A stretch of 64,000 nucleotides of DNA. Origin: Orientallactaga sibirica (lineage: Eukaryota; Chordata; Mammalia; Rodentia; Dipodidae). This document shows, piece after piece, positions 1-11,530 of the stretch. The DNA lies in contig JAEOAD010000048.1 in the NCBI GenBank assembly GCA_036365145.1, positions 11,232,501 through 11,296,500 of the forward strand. The letters run 5' to 3'. The translations under genes were made by a program, and so were the position numbers. The notes below the pieces were generated by a model. It saw only the letters and a list, made by a program, of their open reading frames with translations, did not search any database and was not told where the DNA came from. Every line of letters begins with the position of its first letter. Positions within the stretch are counted from its first letter, which is position 1.

Positions 1-450
1 TGCTGCCAGACTTCCTGTTTACAGTGAACTCAGTGTGTTAGTTATTGTCCCCACTGAAAAGTACTTTAGACAAGGAAAGAAGGAGGATAATATAAGCAGA
101 AAAAATAAAAGACTCCCAGCATCATTTAAAGGCACACCATGCCCGAGAAACTGTGAACCCAACATGACAGCGGGTGAAGTGTGGGAGCCATCTGCCTTTT
201 GCAATAAATGATTCCAAAGGTTTCACACAGTATGACAGGTGTTTATGGCTTTCTCCTGGCAGTCAGAAACAGTGCAAACCACTGGCCACTTGTATTCTCA
301 GTTGCAAAAGTTGTTCAGACTACCATTCTGAGAAGCAGGGCTACGGTATTCTTGACTGGACACTCGTATACATTTTCTTCTTGCAACATCCTACTTTTGA
401 TCTAAATCATGTAGAGGTGGACATACCAGCTTCAACTAAGTTGGCCACCA

Positions 451-540
451 TAGGGCTAGGATGTAGCTTAGTGGAAGAGTATCTGCCTAATGGGTATGAT
501 GCCCTAGCTTCAATTCTCAACTACCACCAAAGACAGTTAA
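451..540 (+). mobile_element. ID-like SINE
   Basis: A tRNA-like body (aggatgtagcttagtggaag, then ttcaattctca) is followed by an ACCACCAAA-type end. It is short and diverged. Confidence 0.5.
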
Positions 541-647
541 ATTAAAAAGACCACCACCAAAAAGATTACCACAGGTATATTTATATCATTAATTTTAGAG
601 TCAATCAAAACTACAACAAGAAATCTCTCTTTATTTTTGTTTTGGTT

Positions 648-792
648 TTGGTTTTTTGAGGTAGGGCCTCCCTTTAGCCCAGGCTGACCTGGAATTCACT
701 ATGTAGTCTCAAGGTGGCCTCAGACTCACAATGATCCTCCTCCCTCTGCCTCCCCGAGTGCTGGGATAAAGGTGTGTGCCACTACGTCCAGC
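648..792 (-). mobile_element. B1-like SINE
   Basis: Reverse complement of a 7SL-derived body: gaggtagggcctccctttag at the low end and ggataaaggtgtgtgccact at the high end. Confidence 0.85.
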
Positions 793-2201
793 TCTAGAAG
801 TCTCTCTTTCTTTCCTTCCCTCTTTTCCTCTCCTCTCCCCACACCATTCCTAGGATTACAGACCAATTTTTGCTTATTATGTCATGTCATATTTTTGTAA
901 AGATGTCACCTACCTAATATTCAAGTTACTCACTTCATGCAGGAAGAAGGGCAGCTTCTTGAGGTTGACCAGCTTTTTCTCTAAATGGCCACAGGGTCAG
1001 AAACCATTTTCACAATGTTATTCACTCCAGCCACTAAACCACACATGAGAACTAAAAGGGACGAGGCTTTGGAGCTGTCATCATATCATGCAGAGAACCC
1101 ACAATGGGAGATCTGGGCCACCCACAGAGCTGCAGACCTTGAACTGCCTTGCTTCTGACATGAGAAAAACTAGACCCTCCCATAACTGAGCACTTACTTT
1201 TCTGTAGTCTGCTTTCCGCATGGTTTCTTGCGTGCTCATCACTCTTCAGAGTCCTTGAGTTACTTGAGACTCAGAGTTTTCCTCTCAACTTGTTCCCACA
1301 TCAGCTCCTGGCTTCCACAGGCTGCAGTACACACAGCATTCCCCAGTTCTAACCAGCTGCTTTCTGTGCCTACCTGTTAAGTGCCTACCTGCTCGGGCTT
1401 CTTAAACTTTTTCCACTTGTAACACCTTTTCTCCTGAGAAATTTTACGTGACCCTATGCATATAAAATATACAATCACACTGATCATAAATTTATTGGAG
1501 AGCAAGTCTTCCACATACATATCACTTTACCATTTATGAAAGATACAAGCAAATGCACATACAAGTGAGATGAATGTGCCTGCTCGTCTAACACAATCTA
1601 ATCAAAGATGTACCACTTGGATACTTCCATGCTGGGTAGTTACAGTAGGAAAATATTTAAAGCCTTTGTTTTCTGCAATTCAACCATCATGATTCTACAA
1701 GAGCAGAAATCTTTGTATACACCGTAAGAACACTTCACAGCACACAACAGTCACAAATGTGAGTGAAAGTGTTTCAGGCAGCATTCGTTACTGCACAGTG
1801 TGAAGTACACATGCTGTGTTTTCAGAAGCCAGGCTTGGTGAAGTCACGTGTTGGAACATGGGTTGGGGCTGGCAAAAACACCTCAGATTCATTACCTGTT
1901 TAAATTTGAATTAAGTTTTGGTCATTGTATGTTTGGAAACCTTTTATTGCTGCTACTTTTTTTCTGGCCTCCACATTCAGTTACACAACCCCACAACTCC
2001 ATGCTGGTGGAGCAGTGTGTGGACTCTGGGATAAAGCAAGTAAGAGTGTAGTCTTAAGGTCCAAGGAAACTTGCATTGTTCTAGAAGTACCAGTGACTAT
2101 AAAAGTTATCTTTGGAGGGAATTGTCTGCAATACTATAATATGAAGACCAAGTACTGGGTCACGGTCTGCTTGTAGGAAAGTGCCTAATAAAGATTATTG
2201 G
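793..2201. other. Unique intergenic sequence
   Basis: No gene, SINE or simple repeat was recognised. The composition is ordinary. Short open frames near 1850-2170 on the plus strand show no family resemblance. Confidence 0.5.
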
Positions 2202-2413
2202 GGGTCTGGAGAGATGGCTTAGCAGTTAAAGCAGTTGCTTGTGAAGCCCAAGGATCCAGATTCGAGTCTCCAGTGCTCATGTAAGTACATGTGGTAGCAC
2301 ATGTGTCTTGAGTTCATGGCTAGAGGCCCTGGTGTACCTGTTCTCTCTCTCTCTCTTCTGTCTCTTTCTCTCTCATAAATAAATAAACAAACAAACAAAC
2401 AAACAAACAAATA
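2202..2413 (+). mobile_element. B2-like SINE
   Basis: The head is ggtctggagagatggcttag, followed by an A box (agcagttaaagc), a CT-rich region and a (CAAA)n tail to 2412. Confidence 0.85.
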
Positions 2414-3436
2414 TTTGGAAGAGATCATTAGGCTATGAGATTTTAAAATTAGTTTTAGTAAATAGTATGTTGTTTTTCCAGCAGTTCGCTTCTAAATACC
2501 CTAGGCTTTGATAGTGTTCTAAACATAAAACTGGCATTCCAGTGCTTTAAGCCCGTGCAATCCTCGCATTCAAAGTATTCTGAGATGCTTCCACACACCG
2601 GAAATCACACTATCTTCCCTGCAGACATTCCAGTAGAAGTATTTATCTGTCATATGGGCTCAAACACAACACACTTCTGTGGGCTAAAATGTCATTTTGT
2701 AAGCACTATAGGAAAACCTGTCCTGTGCCTTATGTCTGCAAACATGATTAACTAGTATAAAACTGAATATTCCCCAAATGGTAAAACTCTGTGAGTCATT
2801 TTAGTTTTATTTTTTTCTGACACCTATATTTAAATAAATTTGCTTCATTGAGCAAGAAGATAATAAGCCAAACAAATATAGCACATGTGGGAGTGTAGAA
2901 AATGAGCCCAACATTTTTTTCTCACGTCTGGATTTGAATATTACATTTCTAATTATAGAGACATGGCAGGACTGTTCTAGGCTGAAATGCAAAATGAGTG
3001 TGAAGAAATCATTTCCTGAGTAAAGTCAAGTTGGATCATTTCCTAAAGTGAAATATCATTAGTCTTTCTTTCCTTATCAAGATACAAAATGTGATGCCTT
3101 TCAGTTTAATGATTCGAGTTTCCAGGTAATCACATTAGAAATGCAGAGACACAATACACGGACCAATGCTGATATGTCAGCATGGCCTGGCTGGCTGCCA
3201 TGTCTTCCTGGGGTAATTTTCGGAGTCATTAGGATGCCAATTACACACACAAGCACCCCTCCCCCATCACTGTCTGAGGCTGATTCCCCCTCCCTGCAGC
3301 TCTCATTAAGACATTGCAGTCCCAAGTCACATGCAATGACTGTCCTCCATCAGTACAGCAGCAACAGTGACGTCCTCAATGTACCCACTCCTGACTAGTG
3401 GGATGGTGCTCGGGCTAGGGTTCTTGCTGACTTCTT
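2414..3436. other. Unique intergenic sequence with a possible conserved noncoding block
   Basis: No repeat was recognised. At 3100-3330 the sequence is more complex and holds TAAT/ATTA-type sites (gagtcattaggatgccaatt), the kind of composition seen in conserved enhancers; this is only an impression. Confidence 0.3.
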
Positions 3437-3439
3437 TTT

Positions 3440-3657
3440 TTCTAAATATATTTTATTTATTTATTTGAGAGAAAGAGGCAGAGAGAGAAAGAGAGAGAGG
3501 GAATGAATGGGCACTTAGGGTCTCCAGCCACTGCAAACTCCAGACACATGCGCTCCCTTGTGCATGTAACATTGGTCCTGGGGAATAGAACCTGGGTCCT
3601 TTGGCTTTGCATGCAAACATCTTAACTGCTAAGCCATCCTTCCATCCCTCCAGCCCC
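3440..3657 (-). mobile_element. B2-like SINE with target duplication
   Basis: Reverse orientation, from a tttatttatttgagag tail to a ctccagcccc head. It is flanked by cttgctgacttcttt on both sides, so the copy is fairly young. Confidence 0.9.
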
Positions 3658-3719
3658 TTGCTGACTTCTTTATCTTTTTTTTTTTTTTTTTTTCCCATTG
3701 CATCTTACCTACATGGGGC

Positions 3720-3790
3720 CACACTCTCACATTCATTCCTAATAACAAACCTGTGAAGTAGGCATTACATTTTCCATTTTTATATGAAAA
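3720..3790 (-). repeat. MIR fragment
   Basis: aacaaacctgtgaagtaggc followed by attacattttccat matches the antisense MIR 3' half. It runs into an AT-rich stretch. Confidence 0.5.
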
Positions 3791-3827
3791 AAAATATATA
3801 TATATATGAAAAAATATATATATATTG
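3783..3827. repeat. AT-rich simple repeat
   Basis: Two runs of (TA)n are separated by tgaaaaa. The whole could cruciform or slip. Confidence 0.8.
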
Positions 3828-4311
3828 AAACCACCTCCTATGTACCAGGTCTTAGTCAAGGAACTAGGGGTTGAATTAGTTATCAAGAAAAGATACAAAG
3901 GCATGGAGTTGTCTGGACCAGTCCTGCTGTTAGCAATGTGACTTCTCCCCTTTCAGTGCTGAACAACCTCCCTTACCAATGCAGGAGCCAAACTCTCGAG
4001 TGCATGGGCCATCAGGAACAGATCTGGATTTGCCTACAATGCTACATCCAGATCGCTTGCTCTGCTGCCTTCAAAGTTGGCCTTGAAGTCAAATGCCTGG
4101 CTGATCGTCAAGATCTAGGGGGAATTGCCTCTCTCACCTCTCTCAAAATTGGGTCCAAATGGATGAAGCCTTTTCTGAGTGAATCCCAGGGAACCTTCAT
4201 TGTGAAGTGAAGGAAGCAGGGGAAAGAATTATTTGGTAAAAACTCGGAAAAGTAAACTTATAAACTATGATGATCCCACTTTTTCCTGCAGGAATCGGGC
4301 TAAGAGTTTAA

Positions 4312-4512
4312 CAGGCTAGAGAGAGGGCTCAGCAGTTAAGGCACTTGCCAGCAAAGCCTAATGACCTGGGCTCGACTCCTCAGCACCCACATAGAGCCAG
4401 ACACACAAAGTAGTACATGCATCTGGAGTTAGTATGCAGTAGCTAGAGGCCCTGGGGCATCCATTCTTTCTTTCTCTGTCTCTCTCTCTCTCTCCTTGAA
4501 AATAAATACAAA
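4312..4512 (+). mobile_element. B2-like SINE
   Basis: The head is ggctagagagagggctcagc. B-box region ctgggctcgactcctc, then (CT)n and an aaataaata tail. Confidence 0.85.
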
Positions 4513-5021
4513 TCTTTGTAAAGCTTTAAAAATTATATTCTATAAACAAGACTACAAAAGGGGAGGGAACAGTTTATAATTATCCTGTGAACATGATAAG
4601 TAAAGAAAGACAGCTACATTTTTCTGATCCAGAATGACTTGGGGACTTACATTAGCTGGTTTAAACCTGTTGGGTAATCAGTTTTGTTGAACAACTGTCC
4701 TGTATCCAGGTGATTGGCATTAGGTGGGGAGAGAGGGCAAAAAAGGCAGAACACTTGTAATCTAGAACTGTAAAGGGAGTGAAAATTAAATGTGACACAG
4801 GGTAAAAAGGGAAGTCGTTGTAGCGACCAGACTTCCCCATACAACTGCAAAGGATTCACATCCAACCAAACAGCATTTCATTACACTATTTATAGCCACT
4901 GCTGCACAAATATTATAATCAAGCTAACTGTACATGTTTAACTTTTTACATACTAAAATGTATCTGCTCATAATGTTGAAAGGAGCATGATGAAATAAAC
5001 ATGTGTAAGAGATGCAATGAA

Positions 5022-5257
5022 GGGCTGGAGAGTTGGCTTAGTGGTTAAGATGCTTGCCTGTGAAGCCTAAGGATCCCGGTCAATTCTCCAGGTCCCACGT
5101 AAGCCAGGTGCACATGGTGGCACATGCATCTGGAGTTTGTTTGCAGTGGCTAGAAGCCCTGGTGCGCCCATTCTCCCTCTCTCTCTCTCTTTCTCTCTCT
5201 CTTTTCTTTCTCTCCCTCCCTCCCTCCCTCTCTCTGTCTCTAATAAAAAAAAAAAAA
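5022..5257 (+). mobile_element. B2-like SINE with perfect target duplication
   Basis: A full-length copy with a long CT/CCCT region and an A tail. The 15-bp duplication aagagatgcaatgaa lies at 5007-5021 and 5258-5272. Confidence 0.92.
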
Positions 5258-5484
5258 AAGAGATGCAATGAAATATGGAGGCATTGTTTCCATTTCATGA
5301 AAGGACACATTAACTGAAAATAAATAAAAATTACGACTTCAAATTATTAAGAATATATCAAGAATGATGATTTCTTTTGAGATTTATACACAAACCGGTT
5401 TTAGTTCATATCCAGTTCCTTACACCTGAGAGAGGCATAGCTCTAGCATATTTAAATATTTCTCTGCTTACAAACAAATTACAA

Positions 5485-5648
5485 GCCGGGTGTGGTGGCG
5501 CACGCCTTTAATCCCAGCACCTGGGAGGCAGAGGTAGGAGGATCACCATGAGTTCAAGGCCACCCTGAGACTACATAGTTAATTCCAGGTCAGCCTGGAC
5601 CAAAGTGAAACCCTACCTCAAAAACAAAAAAAAAAAAAAAAAAAAAAT
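5485..5648 (+). mobile_element. B1-like SINE
   Basis: gccgggtgtggtggcgcacg begins a full copy with a long A tail. The duplication aaattacaa flanks it. Confidence 0.92.
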
Positions 5649-6090
5649 TACAATTACATTAGTAATGAGGTGAGCTCTTCTAATCTTATATTTATCTCCT
5701 TTTAGGCTCTTATCACTTTCACTGTCAGTCTTTACTCACATTATTTACAACATGTAACCTAAATTAAGTGAATTTTGGGGACAAGTTACAAAGAGTGGAA
5801 TGAATCCGGGTAGAGCCATATAAGGAACTTTGCACATACAGTGCCTAGAGAATTCTAAGCTTTAGAAACTATAAGGCATATTTCAGAAATTTCCTAGTTC
5901 CACTATGGCAAAGCAGAACCCAGTCTTCAACTTAAATTCATTTTTGAGGTTGATCAAAACCAGTATGCATCCCTACCGAAATCAAGCATAGTCAATTTAA
6001 TCCTCTTCCTATTTTTCAAAGTCCAGCACTAACAGTAAAGAGGTGTGGATCCACCCGCCTAACTATAGGAAATAACTGTATATAAAATGA

Positions 6091-6440
6091 ACTGTGGGGA
6101 TGGGAAGATGTGTTCAGTGGGTTAACAGCACTTCCTCTGCAAACATGAGGACCTCCATTTGACCTCCAGCATCTACTCAAAAACCTAGGCATGGTCCTGC
6201 CTGCCCGTAACCCCAGGACTGAGGGGACAGAGACAGCAGGATCACTAGAGATCCCTGGTTAGCCAGTCCAACCCGAAAATGGGAAGCTCCAGGGTCAGTG
6301 AGAGACTCTGTCACAGGGAAATAATATGGAAAAGCAATAGAAGAGGATAGCTAATGTCCTTCACTGGCCTCTGCACACGTGTATATACCACATAGACACA
6401 CATACCGTATACATATATTACATACACACCGACACACTGT
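6091..6440 (+). mobile_element. B4-like SINE
   Basis: An ID-like head (ggggatgggaagatgtgttc) is joined to a B1-like part (gtaaccccaggactgagggg, then ctccagggtcagtgagagac) and a CACA-rich end, the usual B4 layout. Confidence 0.65.
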
Positions 6441-6783
6441 GGCAGGTGTGAGAAATAAACATAAGGAAAAACATGGTCTATAAAAACAGAGAAAGAAAAC
6501 ATGCACATCTGGAACAATTTAGCTTAATGGACAAACAGTTCTGCATACATAAGTTTACAGCCCCGGGAGGCCCATCATTGTGTCCACACAGATGGCCCAG
6601 TTATCCGTCCACAGCCTTAACTTCAGCACTGTCACAGAAGACAGACGAAAGTGGGCTGCATTTCAGAAAGATTCCCAACCAAGTGTAAGACTTTGAAAAA
6701 CCAGCATTTTGGAACATGCTCCAATGGCAATCCAATTGTAATTGTGAAGTGGTACATTATACACTAAAAAAATAAATTAGTGA

Positions 6784-6890
6784 GGGGCTGGGGATGTGGC
6801 TCAGTGGTTGAGTGCTTGCTAGTGCTTGCTTAGCATGTGTGAGGCCTGGGCTCTGTCCTTAGCACCACAAAACAAAGTAAAAGGAAAAGA
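6784..6890 (+). mobile_element. ID-like SINE with internal duplication
   Basis: ggggctggggatgtggctca begins a standard ID body. The segment agtgcttgct is duplicated within it, then gcaccacaaaa and an A-rich tail. Confidence 0.75.
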
Positions 6891-7249
6891 ATGAAATAAA
6901 CCAAATGGTACACTAAGTGATTGCTAGTACCAAAAGGATTGCTTTTTCTTTGTAAACAGAAGGATCTATGGGTACTCAAGTAGTAATGACTTAGGATCAA
7001 CCACACAACAGTTATGTGAACAACAGTCGACTTCTGCTCTGGTTGATTACTTCTCAGAGATGTGACCTTTTCTTCCAGTGAAGCCTACACATCCTCGTTC
7101 AATAAGTGTTCAAGAAAACCAGAGGCCACCTTGCAGAGTGCTGTAAGCAAGAAAATCTTCTCACAAAATTCCAGAACATTCACTCAGATTTACAGAGAAG
7201 ACTCAGGAGCGTAGCCAAGGATTCAAAAGGTTAGCAAAAGAGAAAGCAG

Positions 7250-7455
7250 GGTTGGAGGGATGGTCTAGGGGTTAAGGTGTTTGCCTGCAAAGCCAAAGGA
7301 CCCAGGTTCTGTTCCCCAGGACCCACGTTACCCAGATGCACAAGGGGGCGCATGTGTCTGCAGTTCATTTGCAGTGGCTGGAGGCCCTGGTACAACCATT
7401 CTCTCTCCCTGTTTCTCTGTCACATAAATAAATAATTTTTTTTTTAAAAAAGAGA
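7250..7455 (+). mobile_element. B2-like SINE
   Basis: The head is ggttggagggatggtctagg. It has a clear acccaggttctgttcc B box and an aataaataatttttt tail. Confidence 0.87.
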
Positions 7456-7566
7456 ATGCAGCCAACCAAACATATATCTAATGCAAAATAGGTTTCTTAC
7501 CATCTCCCTTTTAAAGTAAAACAGCATCATCTCTATAATAGTGGCATTAAAGCTAATAAAATACAC

Positions 7567-7695
7567 ACTCGGGAGGCAGTGGCAGGAGGATAGCCATGAG
7601 TTTGAGGTCACCCTGAGACTACATCATGAATTCCAGGTCAGCCTGAGCTAGAGTAAGACCCTACCTCGAAAAACCAAAACAAAAACCAAAAAGAC
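7567..7695 (+). mobile_element. B1-like SINE, 5'-truncated
   Basis: The match begins at actcgggaggcagtggcagg and runs to ctacctcgaaaaaccaaaac. The first ~35 bp of the usual body are missing. Confidence 0.85.
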
Positions 7696-7914
7696 TAATA
7701 AAATAAGCTTCCAAAGCTAATCGTTTCATACTTTTCTTTATTTTTTGGGGGAGGGGAATATGTAATGGTTCAAGTCATTACAAGCAGTGTGTGATGCAGT
7801 AAAAATAAAAATAAAAAAACCCAACTCCACATCTGATGATCTAATGGCATAGGAAACCAGGCTTGGTTATGACTTGATTTGATTTTGATATATATTATTT
7901 CAGACTACTCATTT

Positions 7915-8055
7915 TTTTCAAGGTAGGGTCTCGCTCTAGCCTAGGCTGACTTGGAGTTCACTATGTGGTCTCAGGCTGGCTCGAACTCACAGCGACCCTC
8001 CTACCTCTGCTTCATGAGTGCTGGGATTAAAGGCGCGCGCCACCACGCCCGACCA
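7915..8055 (-). mobile_element. B1-like SINE
   Basis: Reverse complement copy from caaggtagggtctcgctcta to gcgcgccaccacgcccgacc. It keeps several CpGs, which suggests moderate age. Confidence 0.9.
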
Positions 8056-8858
8056 GACTACTCATTTTTCAAAAGGAAATTCCATTGATGGCATCCAAGC
8101 ACCCAATGTCCACACTCATGAGTAACTCAGATCCTGAGTGGAAAATGAAATCAATTCTCACTCATGATCCAAAAAAAATAGCATATATTTTGCAATTATT
8201 GCACTGGTAGGACATATTTTAAAATCTTGGAAGTCTCAATGTATATTTGGACAATCACTTACAGCTATAGCTGGTTACGGGAATTTACATCCTCCTCTTG
8301 AGCCATAAGAATAAAGATTTGTTCACAACGTGGGACAGCAGCCACTTCCTGCAGCCTTAAGCTCATGTCAGCAGCAGACAGCATCGGCCTCCCTCCAACT
8401 TGATACGACTTACACTAGGTAGGAAGTTAAAGTTTCAGGTTTAAAGGCCTTCCCTCTGGCCCCATCCCTTCAGCTGAACATGGCGGAGGGAGGTGTAGGA
8501 ATCTGTCTCGAACTTTTTCCCTTCATAATGAAGCTGAGGAAAATTTGCTCAGAGCAAAGGAAAGACTACAAGAGACTTTGTATCGTGCATTCCTTTGAGA
8601 CTGTGATCAAGATGCTAACTGGGAGGAGTGGAGTGTATGCAGCTGGTAGTGGGCACTGGGGGCTGGTGAGAGATGGGAGGAGACTTCGGGTCTTGTTATC
8701 TTCTCATCTGTAGTCTTGAGCGCAACCCTGGCTGCAAGCTCAGAAAGCTGTGCGGCTTTGACTGTCTTCTGTGGGGAATGCACGTACAATTTCTTTTCAA
8801 CATTCCCAGTATTCCTCTGTGGTATGAAAGATACGATCCAATAAGAAATCAAGTTCTT
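8056..8858. other. Unique intergenic sequence
   Basis: No repeat was recognised. An open frame from 8480 (77 codons) has no recognisable homology. Confidence 0.45.
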
Positions 8859-9100
8859 GGGGCTGGAGAGATGGCTTAGCTTAGATGGTTATGGTGTATG
8901 CCTGTGATTCCTAAGGACCCCGGTTCGACTCTCCAGGTCCCACGAAAGCCCAATGCACAAGGTGGCACATGTGTCTGGAGTTCCTCTGCAGTGGCTAGAG
9001 GCCTTGGTGTGTCCATTCTCACTTTCTTTCTCTCTCGCTCCCTCTCTCTGTCTCTAATAATAATAAATAAATAAAAATAAAATCTTTTTAAAAAATCAAG
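8859..9100 (+). mobile_element. B2-like SINE with target duplication
   Basis: ggggctggagagatggctta begins a full copy. The repeat aaatcaagttct occurs just before it and after its A-rich end. Confidence 0.9.
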
Positions 9101-9119
9101 TTCTCCAGCTTCAGTTAAA

Positions 9120-10094
9120 AAAAAAAAAAAACACACAAAGGAAAGCATGTATTATAATGCACCTATTCCATTGACATTTCTGATAAATAGTCCAACTGTT
9201 TAACAAACACTGAAGAGAAACTAAAACCACGAGGAAGGCACTCATCCAATTTGCACTAGCCAGTAAGTGCTGGCAAACACCAGTGTCTGGGAAGGCTTTT
9301 AATGTTATTGATAGCTTATTCAAAAGGCTCTGTGGTCCCACGGGCTTCCATCACCACTCCAGCTGAGAAATCAGGCACTTATAAAGCAAAGATAGGGTCC
9401 AGAAATAAGTGCTTCACAGGGCTTAGACAGACTGCCTCGCTCCATCCATGAAGTCAGCAGAGGCTTTCGACCCTCTCTGATGGCCTCTACCCAATTAGCT
9501 AATGTAGATGTCCTTTAAGGAAAAAGCTCAATGGCCATGCTTTTGTCAGTAGTTTTCACAGCTATGATGGCCACAGAAAAGACTGTAATGTTTGCTCTTT
9601 CAGGACATTCTATGCCCTTGTCAATAGTACAGAACTTCCAGGAGAACAGGAAAATGCACAGCATCACGCAAGACAAGGGGGCAGAGCCATGAGAACACTG
9701 AAGGGGGAACTGGTCTGGAGAGCCAGGCTTCAAGCTAGGGGAAGGAAAGATGGTAGAACGAGGGCGAGAGAGCTGTTGCAGCACCCTCTTTCACCAGAAG
9801 AAATGGGGGTAGCCTGTCTGAGGGCACTTGGGAGGTTGGTAACTTCAAGGCTCAGTACTTGACAGTGAAGCAGGTATGACAAGAAGGAGTATTTGAGCTC
9901 AAGAAGGATGATTCGCGCATTTAAACATGTGTGCATTCACATTTTCCATGTGGTATTTTGTTTGTCATTTTTGACAGGAGTTTGGTGGGGGTAGGGGGAT
10001 ATGGGGACAGACAGAAAAATTGAAATCACAGTCATCTTACAACAAGAGACCAGTTAGCTGGAAAGTGTGTGAAGAGATATGATGGGCTTTTGGA
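9120..10094. other. Unique intergenic sequence
   Basis: No repeat or gene was recognised before the inverted L1 segment begins. Confidence 0.45.
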
Positions 10095-10385
10095 GAAACT
10101 TGGCATCAAAAACTATAAATGGATCCACATATGAGAGAGAACATGTGACGTTTGGCTTTCTGGGCCTGGGTTACCTCACTCAGTATAATCCTTTCCAAAT
10201 CCATCCATTTTCCAGCAAATTTCATAACTTCATTTTTCTTTAGCGCTGAGTAGAACTCCATTGTGTAAATATACCACATCTTCATTATGCACTCATCAGT
10301 TGAGGGACATCTAGGCTGGTTGCATTTCCTAGCTATTGTGAATAGAGCTGCAATAAACATGGTCGAGCAAGTATCTCTAAGGTAG
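10095..10385 (-). mobile_element. L1 ORF2 C-terminal fragment, inverted 5' part of an L1 insertion
   Basis: The minus-strand translation contains KMWYIYTMEFYSALKKNEVM and KFAGKWMDLERIILSEVTQ, hallmarks of the L1 ORF2 C-terminus. The reading frame is a truncated remnant. It is directly followed by a plus-strand L1 3' UTR, which suggests one insertion with a 5' inversion rather than two elements. Confidence 0.85.
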
Positions 10386-11292
10386 TGATGGTAAGACCCT
10401 GTTGCTAAAGACTCCACATACTTGGGCTGCAAGGTCACTGAGAAATCATGCTGGAGCTGAGCTGAAAGCCTCCTCCATGTGGACCAGCTGACAGAAAGCT
10501 GGAAAAAGCTATGCTGTATGCAGTTAAATGGGAGAGAGAGAAAACACCAGTGAAGATACTCAACAGTGGACACTGCAAGCTTTAAATTTGGCCAGCCAGG
10601 CCAAATGAGCCAACGCGTGCAATAGTGGCATGTCTGTTATGGGGGAAACCAACCGCTCTCTAATTGGACTGGAGACCAGCTCCATGGGAGGGAATACATC
10701 CCTGATACTGAAAACCTACAACAGAGGTAGTCATGAGTCCTAGGGGTTTAATGTCTGCTGGTGTCTGGCTAAATGTTTATACTATGTTCACCAAACTGCC
10801 CAGTAAGCACTTCTCTTAATGTTCATGCCCATATATTAATGCTACTCTTGCTTTTGGTTAGAGAAGCTTCTCTTTTCAGATGGTGGCGACCTTGGGATGA
10901 CTCAGAAGGCACCATGGTGCTGAGAAGAAGGGACAGAGGAGTGCTCAGCACTGAAATATCTCTATCACACCTTCCAAGGTTCAGGGTCCATTGTGGAAGA
11001 GGTGGCAGAAAGAATTTAAGAGCCAAAGGAAGGGAGGACTCCTTACACAGTGCTCCTCCAGACACAAAATGACCTGAATATCCATGACCTTGCAGTGCCT
11101 GAAACTACCTACAAAAGACCATCATAATAGGAGGAAAAGATAATTACATCAAAATTAAAAGAGAGACTGATTGAAAGGGGGAGGGGATATGATGGACAGC
11201 GGAGCTTCAAAGGGGAAAGTGTGGGGGTAGGGAGGGAAGGAAGTACCATGGGACATTGTCTATAATTAAGGAAGTTGTCCAAAAAAAAAAAA
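10386..11292 (+). mobile_element. L1 3' UTR with poly-A tail
   Basis: The sequence resembles rodent L1 3' UTRs: a gtgcaat...ggca block followed by gggaaaccaaccgctctcta, then a long AG-rich stretch and a short poly-A at 11280-11292. The minus-strand L1 3' UTR at 35.7-36.75 kb shares the same block in diverged form. A B2-like SINE starts right after the poly-A. Confidence 0.7.
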
Positions 11293-11296
11293 TCAA

Positions 11297-11530
11297 TGGG
11301 ACTGGAAAGATGACTTAGATGTTAAAGGCAGTTGTTTGCAAAGCTGGAAGGACTGGGTTCGATTCTCCAGTACCCATGTAAAGCCATATGCACAAAGTGG
11401 CACATGCATCCATCTGGGGTTCATTTGCAGTGGCAGGAGGCCCTGGAGTGCTCATGCCCATTTACTCTCTCTATCTCTCTGCCTCTCTCTCTCTCAAATA
11501 AATAAACTAAAATTTCTTTCAAATAAAGAA
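11297..11530 (+). mobile_element. B2-like SINE
   Basis: A head gggactggaaagatgactta directly follows the L1 poly-A. It has a CT region and an aaataaataaac tail. Confidence 0.85.

Noticed and set aside
174..545. Plus-strand open frame of 123 codons
   Set aside because: Its last third is an ID-like SINE and the rest resembles no known protein.
10106..10573. Minus-strand frame of 155 codons considered as a host gene
   Set aside because: The homology is to L1 ORF2 and its first part runs into the L1 3' UTR, so it is a retrotransposon remnant.
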